NCBI RefSeq assembly: GCF_017916255.1
Contig: NZ_CP072827.1
Span: 5,419,501 to 5,483,500 of the forward strand
Source of the DNA: Streptomyces mobaraensis NBRC 13819 = DSM 40847
GTDB taxonomy: Bacteria; Actinomycetota; Actinomycetes; Streptomycetales; Streptomycetaceae
DNA: 64,000 nucleotides
Direction of reading: 5' to 3'
Part shown: positions 46,473 through 55,153 of the stretch, in pieces
How positions within the stretch are numbered: the first letter of the stretch is position 1
How the letters are laid out: each line of letters opens with the position of its first letter
Translations under genes and position numbers: made by a program
Notes under the pieces: model-generated
The model's input: the letters and a program-made list of their open reading frames with translations, nothing else
Told to the model about the DNA's origin: nothing
The model's database searches: none

Positions 46473-47023
46473 CGCGCCTCCATCAGCGCGAAGCCCAGCA
46501 GGTTCAGCCCGTTCCAGCGGGCCGGGTCCGCGGCGCGCTCGTCATCCGCCGCCAGACCTATGCCCCACACCCGGTCCAGCGGGCTGGCCTCCACCAGCAC
46601 CCGGCTTCCGGTGCCGAGCAGGTACTCCCGCAGCTCCGGGTCGTGCGCGAACTTGTGCACGCTGCCCTCGACGACCAGCTCGAAGCGGTGCCGCCGCCAG
46701 GTGTCCTCGTCGAAGCCGCGCACCGTCCGCCCGGCGTCCTTCGCCTGCTTGGGGTGGCCCGCCGCCAGCACCCGGGCCTCGGCCTCGGCGTCGCCGAACA
46801 GCCGGGCCTTGCCCGCCATCATCCAGTGCTCGGCCGTCGCGTAGACCGTGCCGTCCACCGTGAAGGGCGACGGCCACCACTGGCTGAAGCAGCCGGGCCC
46901 CACCGAGCCGTCCCGCCGCGGCCGGTGCCCCCAGAAGAAGACGTACTGCGGACGCTCACCATCCGTGACGGCCGCCGTCAGCTCCTCGACGGTCCGCGCG
47001 CCCGCCACACCCCTGTTCACCAT
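46418..47023 (-). CDS. NADAR family protein (YbiA-like)
   Basis: 201 residues. Typical NADAR sequence: YVFFWGHR, CFSQWWPSPFTVDGTVYATAEHWMMAGKA in pieces, and NGLNLLGFALMEAR at the end. Members are N-glycosidases acting on riboflavin intermediates or related ADP-ribose-type compounds. ATG at 47023 follows GGGGAA; in-frame ATGs at 47047 and 47056 lack one. It converges with and overlaps the DUF4190 gene. Confidence 0.88.
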   Translation of the reverse strand: MVNRGVAGARTVEELTAAVTDGERPQYVFFWGHRPRRDGSVGPGCFSQWWPSPFTVDGTVYATAEHWMMAGKARLFGDAEAEARVLAAGHPKQAKDAGRTVRGFDEDTWRRHRFELVVEGSVHKFAHDPELREYLLGTGSRVLVEASPLDRVWGIGLAADDERAADPARWNGLNLLGFALMEARQRLAAGTSGPRPEAPAA

Positions 47024-47280
47024 GTCATTCCCCGTTCCCCTCGACATGCCGACCATTCTGGCACCCCCCACTGACAACGCAGAGTGAATATCGGAGGGGC
47101 CGGCGCGGACCGGCGCACCGGTCGGGGCAGGGGCAATGAGAAGATCGCATCGTCCGGTCCGGCGACCAAGCGCGGACCGACGGCGACCGGTGACGCGCCG
47201 TCGGGTCCGCACCGCGTGACCCTCACCCCTCCCGCAGCACTGAATCCGTCGTGGAGTCAAATCTCCGCGACGGAATCTCT

Positions 47281-47309
47281 TGTTGTGGGCCGCCTCCTCT
47301 GCCAGGATC
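47281..47309 (+). promoter_or_regulatory. Likely promoter of the potA leader and potABC operon
   Basis: TTGTTG (47281-47286), 17-nt spacer, CAGGAT (47304-47309). It would give a transcript whose leader carries the small ORF at 47385. Confidence 0.45.
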
Positions 47310-47384
47310 GGCGATCACATCCGTTAGGAGCGACGGCTGGGACCGCTCCGGTCCCGGCCCGAGCGGGCAGCGGAGGAGTGAGCG

Positions 47385-47480
47385 ATGCGGCACCCGCACG
47401 GCCCGTACGCGGACATCCCCGTCCGTATGTCACTGTTATGTGCTCTACGCCCCCACGTTTCGATGGATCCACACCCATGA
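47385..47480 (+). CDS. Candidate 31-aa leader peptide with TTA codon, coupled to potA
   Basis: Starts MRHPHGPYAD and ends MDPHP. A strong Shine-Dalgarno GGAGGAG lies at 47372-47378, 6 nt before the ATG. The TGA stop (47478-47480) overlaps the potA ATG as ATGA, and potA itself has only a weak GGA upstream. The frame includes TTA (47436-47438) and a rare CTA (47445-47447), so its translation should depend on the bldA tRNA. No similarity is known to me. It may regulate potA by coupling or stalling. Confidence 0.55.
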   Translation: MRHPHGPYADIPVRMSLLCALRPHVSMDPHP

Positions 47481-48661
47481 CTGCAACCGCCCCGAGCGGC
47501 CCCGGCGGCAGCGGAACCGACGTCCGCCTGGCCGGGATCAGCAAGCGCTACGGCGCCTTCACGGCCGTGCACCCGCTGGACCTCTCCGTCCCCGCGGGTT
47601 CCTTCTTCGCCCTGCTCGGGGCCTCAGGCTGCGGCAAGACCACCACCCTGCGCATGATCGCCGGCCTGGAGACCCCCACCACCGGCAGCGTCGTCCTCGC
47701 CGGCCGGGACGTGACCGCCCTGCCGCCGTACAAGCGCCCGGTGAACACCGTCTTCCAGAGCTACGCCCTCTTCCCGCACCTCGACATCCACGAGAACGTC
47801 GCGTTCGGCCTGCGCCGGCGCGGGGTGAAGTCGGTGCGCAAGCAGGTCGGCGAGATGCTCGACCTCGTCCAGCTCGGCGACCTGGCCCGGCGCCGGCCGC
47901 ACGAGCTCTCCGGCGGCCAGCAGCAGCGCGTGGCCGTCGCCCGCGCGCTCATCAACCACCCCCAGGTGCTGCTGCTCGACGAGCCGCTGGGCGCCCTGGA
48001 CCTCAAGCTCCGCCGCCAGATGCAGCTGGAGCTCAAGCGGATCCAGACCGAGGTCGGCATCACCTTCGTGCACGTCACGCACGACCAGGAGGAGGCCATG
48101 ACGATGGCCGACACCGTGGCCGTCATGAACGCCGGCCGGGTGGAGCAGCTCGGCGCCCCCGCCGACCTCTACGAGACCCCGCGCACCACCTTCGTCGCCA
48201 ACTTCCTGGGCACCTCCAACCTCATCACCGCCGACGTCCTCGACGCCTCCGGCGACGACCTCGTGCTGCGCGCCGCCGACGGCAAGCTCGCGCTGCCCGC
48301 CGCCCGTTGCCAGGTCCCCGCGCGCCCCGGCTCCAAGGTCCTCGTCGGCATACGGCCGGAGAAGATCGCGCTCACCCACGCCGACGACGCCGCGACCGTG
48401 CCCGAGGGCCGCAACCGGCTGCGCGGACGCATCAGTTCCGCGAGCTTCATCGGCGTCTCCACGCAGTACCTCGTCGACTCCCCGGTCGCCGCAGGCGGCT
48501 CCGGCCTGTCCGTCTACGCCCAGAACGTCGACCGCGACCCCCGGCTGGTCCCCGGCGCCGAGGTGCTCCTGCACTGGAACCCCGGCCACGGCTTCGGACT
48601 GGACGCCGCACAGCGCATCGAGGCGGGCACCGACGTGGACCTGGGGGAGGCCCCCTCATGA
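47477..48661 (+). CDS. potA: Polyamine ABC transporter ATPase PotA
   Basis: 394 residues. Walker A GASGCGKTT, Q-loop VFQSYALFPHL, signature LSGGQQQR, Walker B LLLDEPLGAL and H-loop VTHDQEEA intact; the C-terminal TOBE domain (~residues 285-390) is complete. Family length and order fit spermidine/putrescine importers. It overlaps the leader ORF upstream and potB downstream (ATGA). Confidence 0.93.
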   Translation: MTATAPSGPGGSGTDVRLAGISKRYGAFTAVHPLDLSVPAGSFFALLGASGCGKTTTLRMIAGLETPTTGSVVLAGRDVTALPPYKRPVNTVFQSYALFPHLDIHENVAFGLRRRGVKSVRKQVGEMLDLVQLGDLARRRPHELSGGQQQRVAVARALINHPQVLLLDEPLGALDLKLRRQMQLELKRIQTEVGITFVHVTHDQEEAMTMADTVAVMNAGRVEQLGAPADLYETPRTTFVANFLGTSNLITADVLDASGDDLVLRAADGKLALPAARCQVPARPGSKVLVGIRPEKIALTHADDAATVPEGRNRLRGRISSASFIGVSTQYLVDSPVAAGGSGLSVYAQNVDRDPRLVPGAEVLLHWNPGHGFGLDAAQRIEAGTDVDLGEAPS

Positions 48662-49584
48662 CGACTGTCACTTCCGGCACCCCCGACACCGCCGAGACCC
48701 CCGCGCCCGCCCGCCCCTCCGGCACCGGACGGCGCGTCCCCTACTGGCTGCTCCTCCCCGGCGTCCTCTGGCTGCTGGTCTTCTTCGTGGCCCCCCTCGT
48801 CTACCAGGCGTCGACCTCCGTCCAGACCGGCTCGCTGGAGGACGGCTTCCGGGTCACCTGGCACTTCGCCACCTACTGGGACGCCCTCGGCACCTACTGG
48901 CCCCAGTTCCTCCGCTCGATCGGCTACGCCACCGCCGCCACCCTGCTCTGCCTGCTGCTCGGCTACCCGCTCGCGTACCTCATCGCGTTCCGGGCCGGCC
49001 GCTGGCGCACCCTGCTGATGGTGCTGGTCATCGCGCCGTTCTTCACCAGCTTCCTGATCCGCACGCTGGCCTGGAAGACGATCCTGTCCGACGGCGGGCC
49101 GGTCGTCGGCGCCCTCGACTCGCTGCACGTCCTCGGCCTGACCGACGCGCTCGGGGTCACCGAGGGGCACCGGCTGCTGGCCACCCCGCTCGCCGTCGTC
49201 TGCGGCCTCACCTACAACTTCCTGCCCTTCATGATCCTGCCGCTCTACACCTCCCTGGAACGCATCGACGGCAGGCTCCACGAAGCCGCGGGCGACCTCT
49301 ACGCGGGACCCCTCACCACGTTCCGCCGGGTGACCTTCCCGCTGTCCATGCCCGGTGTGGTGGCCGGCACGCTGCTCACCTTCATCCCGGCCGCCGGCGA
49401 CTACATCAACGCCGAGCTGCTCGGCTCCCCGGACCAGAAGATGATCGGCAACGTCGTCCAGTCGCAGTTCCTGCGCGTCCTCGACTACCCGACCGCCGCC
49501 GCGCTGTCCTTCCTGCTGATGGCCGTGATCCTCGCCATGGTCACCGTCTACCTGCGCCGGGCCGGGACGGAGGACGTGGTCTGA
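48658..49584 (+). CDS. potB: Polyamine ABC transporter permease PotB
   Basis: 308 residues with six membrane segments and the EAA loop HEAAGDLYAGPLTTFRRV. The PotB-type sequence VAPLVYQASTSVQTGSL follows the first span. Overlaps potA by 4 nt and potC by 1 nt, so subunit production is coupled. Confidence 0.93.
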   Translation: MTTVTSGTPDTAETPAPARPSGTGRRVPYWLLLPGVLWLLVFFVAPLVYQASTSVQTGSLEDGFRVTWHFATYWDALGTYWPQFLRSIGYATAATLLCLLLGYPLAYLIAFRAGRWRTLLMVLVIAPFFTSFLIRTLAWKTILSDGGPVVGALDSLHVLGLTDALGVTEGHRLLATPLAVVCGLTYNFLPFMILPLYTSLERIDGRLHEAAGDLYAGPLTTFRRVTFPLSMPGVVAGTLLTFIPAAGDYINAELLGSPDQKMIGNVVQSQFLRVLDYPTAAALSFLLMAVILAMVTVYLRRAGTEDVV

Positions 49585-50408
49585 TGCGTACCGCCGCCCG
49601 CCCGCTCCGCTGGCTCCGCCGCCACCTGGTGGTCATCGCCGGCCTGGGCACCCTCGCCTACCTGCTGCTGCCCAACGTCATCGTCACCGTCTTCTCGTTC
49701 AACAAGCCCGCCGGCCGCTTCAACTACGAGTGGCGGGAGTTCTCCACGGACGCCTGGACGCACCCCTGCGACGTCGCCGGCCTCTGCGGCTCGCTCTCGC
49801 TCAGCCTCTGGATCGCCCTCTGGGCCACCCTGGGCGCCACCGTGCTCGGCACCCTGGCCGCGTTCGCCCTGGCCCGGCACCGCTTCCGGGGGCGCGGCGG
49901 GGTGAGCGGCCTGGTGTTCCTGCCGATGGCGATGCCCGAGGTGGTGATGGCCGCCTCGATGGCCACCCTCTTCCTCAACACCGGTGTCGCGTTCGGCTTT
50001 TGGACGATCCTCATCGCGCACATCACGTTCTGCCTGAGCTTCGTCGTCACCGCGGTCAAGGCCCGCGTGGCGAGCATGGACCCGCGCCTCGAACAGGCCG
50101 CGCAGGACCTCTACGCCACGCCCCTCCAGACGTTCCTCCGCGTCACCCTGCCGATCGCGGCGCCCGGCATCGCGGCCGGGGCCCTGCTGTCGTTCGCGCT
50201 CTCCTTCGACGACTTCGTCATCACCAACTTCAACGCCGGCTCCACCGTGACGTTCCCCATGTACGTCTGGGGAGCCGCCCAGCGGGGCACCCCCGTTCAG
50301 ATCAATGTCGTCGGCACGGCGATGTTCGCCGTCGCCGTCCTGTGCGTCCTGGCCGGACAGCTGGCCGGGCGCCGGAAGAACAGAAGAAGAGGCAGCCGAA
50401 GGAGCTGA
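49584..50408 (+). CDS. potC: Polyamine ABC transporter permease PotC
   Basis: 274 residues, six membrane segments, EAA-type loop EQAAQDLYATPLQTFLRVT, and the PotC motif SFDDFVITNFNAG. The C-terminal end is strongly basic (RRKNRRRGSRR). The next gene starts 4 nt later. Confidence 0.93.
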   Translation: MRTAARPLRWLRRHLVVIAGLGTLAYLLLPNVIVTVFSFNKPAGRFNYEWREFSTDAWTHPCDVAGLCGSLSLSLWIALWATLGATVLGTLAAFALARHRFRGRGGVSGLVFLPMAMPEVVMAASMATLFLNTGVAFGFWTILIAHITFCLSFVVTAVKARVASMDPRLEQAAQDLYATPLQTFLRVTLPIAAPGIAAGALLSFALSFDDFVITNFNAGSTVTFPMYVWGAAQRGTPVQINVVGTAMFAVAVLCVLAGQLAGRRKNRRRGSRRS

Positions 50409-50412
50409 GAAC

Positions 50413-51825
50413 ATGGCCGCTCGTGCCATGAACCCTGCCCAATCACTCTCCGACACCACCCTGCGCCCCTACTGGCTGGACGACCCCGGCCGGCCCGACC
50501 CCCGTCCCGCCCTCGTCGGCGACGAGCACTGCGACCTGCTCGTCGTCGGCGGCGGCTACTCGGGGCTCTGGACCGCCCTCAACGCCAAGGAACGCGACCC
50601 CGCCCGCGACGTCGTCCTCATCGAGGCCGAGGAGACCGGCTGGGCCGCCTCCGGCCGCAACGGCGGCTTCTGCGCCGCCTCCCTCACCCACGGCGTCGCC
50701 AACGGCCTCGCCCGCTGGCCCGACGAACTCCACCGCCTGGAGGAGCTCGGCCGGCGCAACCTCGACGGCATCGAGGCCGCCGTCCGCCGGCACGGCATCG
50801 ACTGCGACTTCGAACGCACCGGCGAGATCGACATCGCCACCGCCCCGCACCAGGTGGCCGAACTCCGCGAGGCCGCCGAGGAGTACGCGTCCCTCGGCAT
50901 CACCGGCCACGAGTACCTCGACCGCGAGGCCCTGCGCGCCGAGGTCGACTCCCCGACCTTCCTCGCCGGCCTCTGGAACCGCGACGGCGTCGCCATGCTG
51001 CACCCCGCCAAGCTCGCCTGGGGCCTCAAGCGCGCCTGCCTGGAGCTGGGCGTACGGATCTACGAGCACACCCCCGGCAGCGGCCTGTCCTCGCGCGGCG
51101 CCGGCGTCGCCGTCCGCACCCCCTACGGGCGGGTGTTCGCCCGGCGGGCCGCCCTCGGCACCAACGTGTACCCGTCCCTGGTCAAGCGGCTGCGCCCGTA
51201 CATCGCCCCGGTCTACGACTACGTGCTCGTCACCGAGCCGCTCACCCAGGAACAGCTCGCGGCCGTCGGCTGGAAGCGGCGGCAGGGGCTCAGCGACTCC
51301 GCCAACCACTTCCACTACTTCCGGCTCACCGCCGACCGGCGGATCCTGTGGGGCGGCTACGACATCGTCTACCACTACGGCGGCGAGGTCCGGGCCGAGT
51401 ACGACCACCACCCGGCCACCTACCAGCGGCTCGCCGAGCACTTCTTCCGCTGCTTCCCGCAGCTGGAGGGCGTCCGCTTCTCGCACGCCTGGGGCGGGGC
51501 CATCGACACCTGCTCCCGTTTCTCGGCCTTCTTCGGCACCGCGCACGGCGGCCGGGTCGCCTACGCCCTCGGCTACACCGGGCTCGGCGTGGGGGCCACC
51601 CGGTTCGGCGCCGACGTGATGCTCGACCTGCTGGCGGGGGAGCGGACGGAGCGCACCGAGCTGGAGATGGTCCGCAGCAAGCCGCTGCCCTTCCCGCCGG
51701 AGCCGGTGCGGTCGGTGGGGATCGGCATCACCCAGTGGTCGATGACCCGGGCCGACGAGAACGGCGGGCGCCGCAACCTCTGGCTCAAGGCCATGGACAA
51801 GGTCGGGCTGGGCTTTGATAGCTGA
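50413..51825 (+). CDS. FAD-dependent DAO-family oxidoreductase (polyamine oxidase-like)
   Basis: 470 residues. Dinucleotide-binding motif LLVVGGGYSGLWTALNA; substrate domain of the DAO fold; YTGLGVGATRFGADV at the C-terminal FAD contact. Similar to PuuB-type gamma-glutamylputrescine oxidases, and its place as fourth gene of potABC supports oxidation of an imported amine to an aldehyde plus H2O2. AAGGAG upstream of the ATG. Confidence 0.88.
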   Translation: MAARAMNPAQSLSDTTLRPYWLDDPGRPDPRPALVGDEHCDLLVVGGGYSGLWTALNAKERDPARDVVLIEAEETGWAASGRNGGFCAASLTHGVANGLARWPDELHRLEELGRRNLDGIEAAVRRHGIDCDFERTGEIDIATAPHQVAELREAAEEYASLGITGHEYLDREALRAEVDSPTFLAGLWNRDGVAMLHPAKLAWGLKRACLELGVRIYEHTPGSGLSSRGAGVAVRTPYGRVFARRAALGTNVYPSLVKRLRPYIAPVYDYVLVTEPLTQEQLAAVGWKRRQGLSDSANHFHYFRLTADRRILWGGYDIVYHYGGEVRAEYDHHPATYQRLAEHFFRCFPQLEGVRFSHAWGGAIDTCSRFSAFFGTAHGGRVAYALGYTGLGVGATRFGADVMLDLLAGERTERTELEMVRSKPLPFPPEPVRSVGIGITQWSMTRADENGGRRNLWLKAMDKVGLGFDS

Positions 51826-51830
51826 CGACA

Positions 51831-51870
51831 GCTGACGTCAGCCGACGCCGGCTGACGTCAGCCGACGCCT
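51831..51870. repeat. Two tandem 20-bp units with TGACGTCA palindrome
   Basis: GCTGACGTCAGCCGACGCC(G/T) is repeated twice directly after the DAO gene; each unit holds the perfect 12-bp palindrome GCTGACGTCAGC. A third partial unit (GCTGACGACA) includes the stop codon. Confidence 0.8.
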
Positions 51871-51994
51871 CGCGCCGGCTTGTCCGCCGGCCGGTGAACC
51901 CGGTCGGGGGAATCCCGCCGGACCCGCGTAACGGCCGCCCGGCCGCCCCCTCCCACCCGTGCACGCACATCCGCGACACGGAGGAGGACGGCGT

Positions 51995-52447
51995 ATGAGC
52001 GGCGGAGCGGGCCGGACGAGCGCGGTGGAGTGGCTGGTGTCGGCCGCGCCGGATCCCGTGGGCTGCCGGTGGGAGTGGGAGCGCAATCCCTTCGGGATCG
52101 CCCTGCTGCCCGCCGGCCGGCTCTGGGACGTCCTCATCTTTCCCGGCGGCCTCGGCCGCCCCACGGCGGACGTCCTGGCCGAGCGCGCCGGCCGGCCCGG
52201 ACCCGTCCTCGCCGACGAACGGGCCGGCCGGATCGGTTTCCTCGTCCCGCCCGGGACGGCGGCCCGGTGGCTGGCGACCGGGGTGCGCGGCGCCGGACCC
52301 GGCACCTGGATCGTGGTGCCGCACCCGGTCCGCAACGCCTCGCTCGTCCGCTGGCTGGTGCCGCCCGACGGATCGGGGGTGCTCACCGATCCGGTGGTGC
52401 TGGAACTCTCCCTGCACGAGGCCGCCGCCCGGCTCGCCCGCGGCTGA
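51995..52447 (+). CDS. Hypothetical actinobacterial protein
   Basis: 150 residues starting MSGGAGRTSAVEWLVSAAPD with a strong AGGAGG Shine-Dalgarno. Sequence WEWERNPFGIALLPAGRLWDVL and GIGFLVPPGTAARW-like segments resemble small Streptomyces proteins related to primase-polymerase N-termini, by memory only. No catalytic motif can be named. It overlaps the convergent PAP2 gene by 65 nt at the 3' end. Confidence 0.7.
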   Translation: MSGGAGRTSAVEWLVSAAPDPVGCRWEWERNPFGIALLPAGRLWDVLIFPGGLGRPTADVLAERAGRPGPVLADERAGRIGFLVPPGTAARWLATGVRGAGPGTWIVVPHPVRNASLVRWLVPPDGSGVLTDPVVLELSLHEAAARLARG

Positions 52448-53255
52448 GCGCCCGGGACAGGCACCACAGCACGAGCGCCGCCAGGCACCAGGAGCCCAGC
52501 ACGTCCAGCGGCCAGTGGTAGCCGCGGTGCACGAGCGCCGCCCCTACCGCCGCGTTGAGCAGCGTGTATCCGGCGGTGGCCCGGCGCGAGCGGGTGAGCA
52601 GCAGCAGCGCGGCGCCGTAGGCCACGGCGGCGGTGGCGGCGTGGCCGGAGGGGAAGAAGCCGTCGTGCGGGCCGGCCCCCATCGCGGGCGGGCCCGGCCG
52701 GTCCACGAGCGTCTTGAGGGGGACGACCAGGGCGGGCACCGCCGCCATGGCGACGGCGGCGGCCAGGGCGTGGGACCACGGCCGGCCCCGCCGCAGGACC
52801 GCCCACAGCACCGCGGCGACCAGCACGGGCACGGCGACGGAGGCGTTGCCGAGATCGGCGAGGAACCCGGTGACCGCCCGCGGGAACGCCGTGCCGGCGA
52901 CGGCGCGTCCCACCCGCTCGTCGAGCGCGCGCAGCGGGCCGTGCCCGGCGACCTGCCAGGTGACCAGGGCGAACAGGACGGCGGAGAGCGCCGGGAGGAG
53001 GGCTTTCCGGAGCGGGGACGACCGAAGGGCCGGCGGCTGCGGAACAGGGGGGGAGGTTCCGGGGCCGCCGGCCTGGCCGGCGTGCCGCTCGCCCCGGGGG
53101 GTGTGGAACGGGCGGCCGTCCGATCGGTGAGGAGTCCCGGGATCCGCGTCGGACGCGGCCCCGGTGGCGTGCGCGGTGGCACGGCCGCGCCGGCACTGGG
53201 GACGTACCGGCGGGGCGTCGTCCGCAGTCCCCTGCGGACGGGGTGTCTCACTCAT
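52383..53255 (-). CDS. PAP2-family membrane phosphatase
   Basis: 290 residues. A ~80-residue disordered, Pro/Arg-rich N-terminus precedes about five membrane segments. The three PAP2 motifs are KTLVDRPGPP, FPSGHAA and HRGYHWPLDVL, so the enzyme should be active on lipid phosphates such as phosphatidate or undecaprenyl pyrophosphate, facing outside. ATG at 53255 starts MSETPRPQG; the frame is open further up. Confidence 0.88.
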   Translation of the reverse strand: MSETPRPQGTADDAPPVRPQCRRGRATAHATGAASDADPGTPHRSDGRPFHTPRGERHAGQAGGPGTSPPVPQPPALRSSPLRKALLPALSAVLFALVTWQVAGHGPLRALDERVGRAVAGTAFPRAVTGFLADLGNASVAVPVLVAAVLWAVLRRGRPWSHALAAAVAMAAVPALVVPLKTLVDRPGPPAMGAGPHDGFFPSGHAATAAVAYGAALLLLTRSRRATAGYTLLNAAVGAALVHRGYHWPLDVLGSWCLAALVLWCLSRALSRGRAGRRPRAGRVPAPPDR

Positions 53256-53380
53256 CTGCAGAAACCGTACGGCAGGGCGGGCGGCGGACGGTAGCCGTGT
53301 CACCCGTCCACCACCCGCCCCGCACAGGTTCTTCACGGGCGCGCGTGCAGACGCCCGCGCACGCCGGATCCTCAGGCGGC

Positions 53381-54733
53381 TCAGAGGCGCCCGAGGGCCG
53401 CCTCGATGATGTCCAGACCCTCGTTGAGCAGGTCTTCCCCGATGACCAGGGGCGGCAGGAAGCGCAGCACGTTGCCGTAGGTGCCGCAGGTCAGCACCAG
53501 CAGGCCCTCGGCGTGGCACGCCTTGGCCAGGGCGCCGGCCGCCTCCGGGGCGGGGGCCTTGGTCTCCGGGTCCTTGACCAACTCGATCGCGATCATCGCG
53601 CCACGGCCGCGGATGTCACCGATGACCGGGAACTTCTCCTGCATGACCGCGAGGCGGGCCTTCATGACCTCCTCGATGCGCTTCGCCTTCGCGTTGAGGT
53701 CCAGCTCGCGCATGGTCTCGATCGCGCCGAGCGCGGCGGCGCACGCCACCGGGTTGCCGCCGTAGGTGCCGCCCAGGCCGCCCGCGTGGGCCGAGTCCAT
53801 GATCTCCGCGCGGCCGGTGACCGCGGCCAGCGGCATACCGCCGGCGATGCCCTTGGCGGTGGTGATCAGGTCCGGGACGACGCCCTCGTCCTCACAGGCG
53901 AACCACTGGCCGGTGCGGCAGAAGCCGGACTGGATCTCGTCCGCCACGAAGACGATGCCGTTGTCGTTGGCGAACTTCACGATCGCCGGCAGGAAGCCCT
54001 TGGCCGGCTCGATGAAGCCGCCCTCGCCGAGCACCGGCTCGATGATGATCGCGGCCACGTTCTCCGCGCCGACCTGCTTGGTGATCTGGTCGATGGCCTG
54101 CGCCGCGGCCTCGGGGCCGCAGTTCTCCGGGCCGGTCGGCCAGCGGTAGCCGTAGGCCACCGGCACCCGGTAGACCTCGGGGGCGAAGGGGCCGAAGCCG
54201 TGCTTGTACGGCATGTTCTTGGCGGTCAGCGCCATCGTCAGGTTGGTGCGGCCGTGGTAGCCGTGGTCGAAGACGACGACCGCCTGGCGCTTGGTGTACG
54301 CGCGGGCGATCTTCACCGCGTTCTCGACGGCCTCGGCGCCCGAGTTGAACAGCGCCGACTTCTTGGCGTGGTCGCCCGGCGTCAGCTCCGCGAGCCGCTC
54401 ACAGACCTCGACGTACCCCTCGTAGGGGGTGACCATGAAACAGGTGTGGGTGAAGTTCGCCAGCTGGGCCGACGCCCGGCGGACCACGGCCTCGGCGCTG
54501 GCCCCCACCGACGTCACGGCGATGCCCGAACCGAAGTCGATCAGCGAGTTGCCGTCCACGTCCTCGATCACGCCGCCGCCCGCGCGGGTCGTGAACACCG
54601 GCAGCACCGAGCCGACGCCCCCGGCGACCGTCGCCGTGCGACGCGCCTGGAGCTCCAGCGACTTCGGGCCGGGGATGGCGGTGACGACGCGGCGCTCCTG
54701 GGGGAGGGCCGAGCCTCCGGTCAGTTCGGTCAT
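53381..54733 (-). CDS. gabT: 4-aminobutyrate aminotransferase GabT
   Basis: 450 residues. PLP Lys294 (LITTAKGIAGGMPL), Asp265 (FVADEIQSGF), and the phosphate site FNSGAEAVENAVKIA. It converts GABA and 2-oxoglutarate to succinate semialdehyde and glutamate, the step following putrescine breakdown. Starts ATG (MTELTGGSALPQERR). Divergent from the P-loop ATPase across a 420-nt region with helical-phase repeats. Confidence 0.94.
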   Translation of the reverse strand: MTELTGGSALPQERRVVTAIPGPKSLELQARRTATVAGGVGSVLPVFTTRAGGGVIEDVDGNSLIDFGSGIAVTSVGASAEAVVRRASAQLANFTHTCFMVTPYEGYVEVCERLAELTPGDHAKKSALFNSGAEAVENAVKIARAYTKRQAVVVFDHGYHGRTNLTMALTAKNMPYKHGFGPFAPEVYRVPVAYGYRWPTGPENCGPEAAAQAIDQITKQVGAENVAAIIIEPVLGEGGFIEPAKGFLPAIVKFANDNGIVFVADEIQSGFCRTGQWFACEDEGVVPDLITTAKGIAGGMPLAAVTGRAEIMDSAHAGGLGGTYGGNPVACAAALGAIETMRELDLNAKAKRIEEVMKARLAVMQEKFPVIGDIRGRGAMIAIELVKDPETKAPAPEAAGALAKACHAEGLLVLTCGTYGNVLRFLPPLVIGEDLLNEGLDIIEAALGRL

Positions 54734-55153
54734 GGTGGGCTCCCGGGGGAAGAACGCGGACTTTTGACCGCAGGCTAAGGGCGGGCCGACGGGCCCGGCA
54801 TGTTCCGTTCGGGAGAAGTACGGGCGCGCCGTTGTCCGGACGGTACATGGCGGGACGCTCCGCCCCCGCCGCCTCCACTGGCTGTTTTCGTCGTCGCGCC
54901 GCCCAGGCCCGCCCCCGCCGGACCGGGCGCCGCCGCCCCCGCGACCACCCCGGGTGAACCCCGGGTGAACCCCGAGTCACCCCCGAGACGACCCGGAGTC
55001 ACCCCGGAACTCCGCCCGGAGACGCTGAACTCCCCGCTCAGGGCCGCTAGATTGGCCACGCGACGTCGGTCCGGCCGCAGCCGGGCCGTACGGCGGGCAG
55101 GCAGCAGCAGGAGTGGTGACGGCGGGACCGGCCGGCGGGGGCAAGGGGCAGCG
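54734..55153. promoter_or_regulatory. Divergent promoter region of gabT and the P-loop ATPase gene
   Basis: 420 nt with no gene. It includes the six-unit 11-bp repeat array at 54947-55012. Otherwise Pro/Ala-rich if read as protein, with no supported start codon. Confidence 0.5.
54947..55012. repeat. Six tandem 11-bp repeats
   Basis: Units ACCCCGGGTGA, ACCCCGGGTGA, ACCCCGAGTCA, CCCCCGAGACG, ACCCGGAGTCA, CCCCGGAACTC run head to tail. The 11-bp period puts each unit on the same DNA face. Confidence 0.85.
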
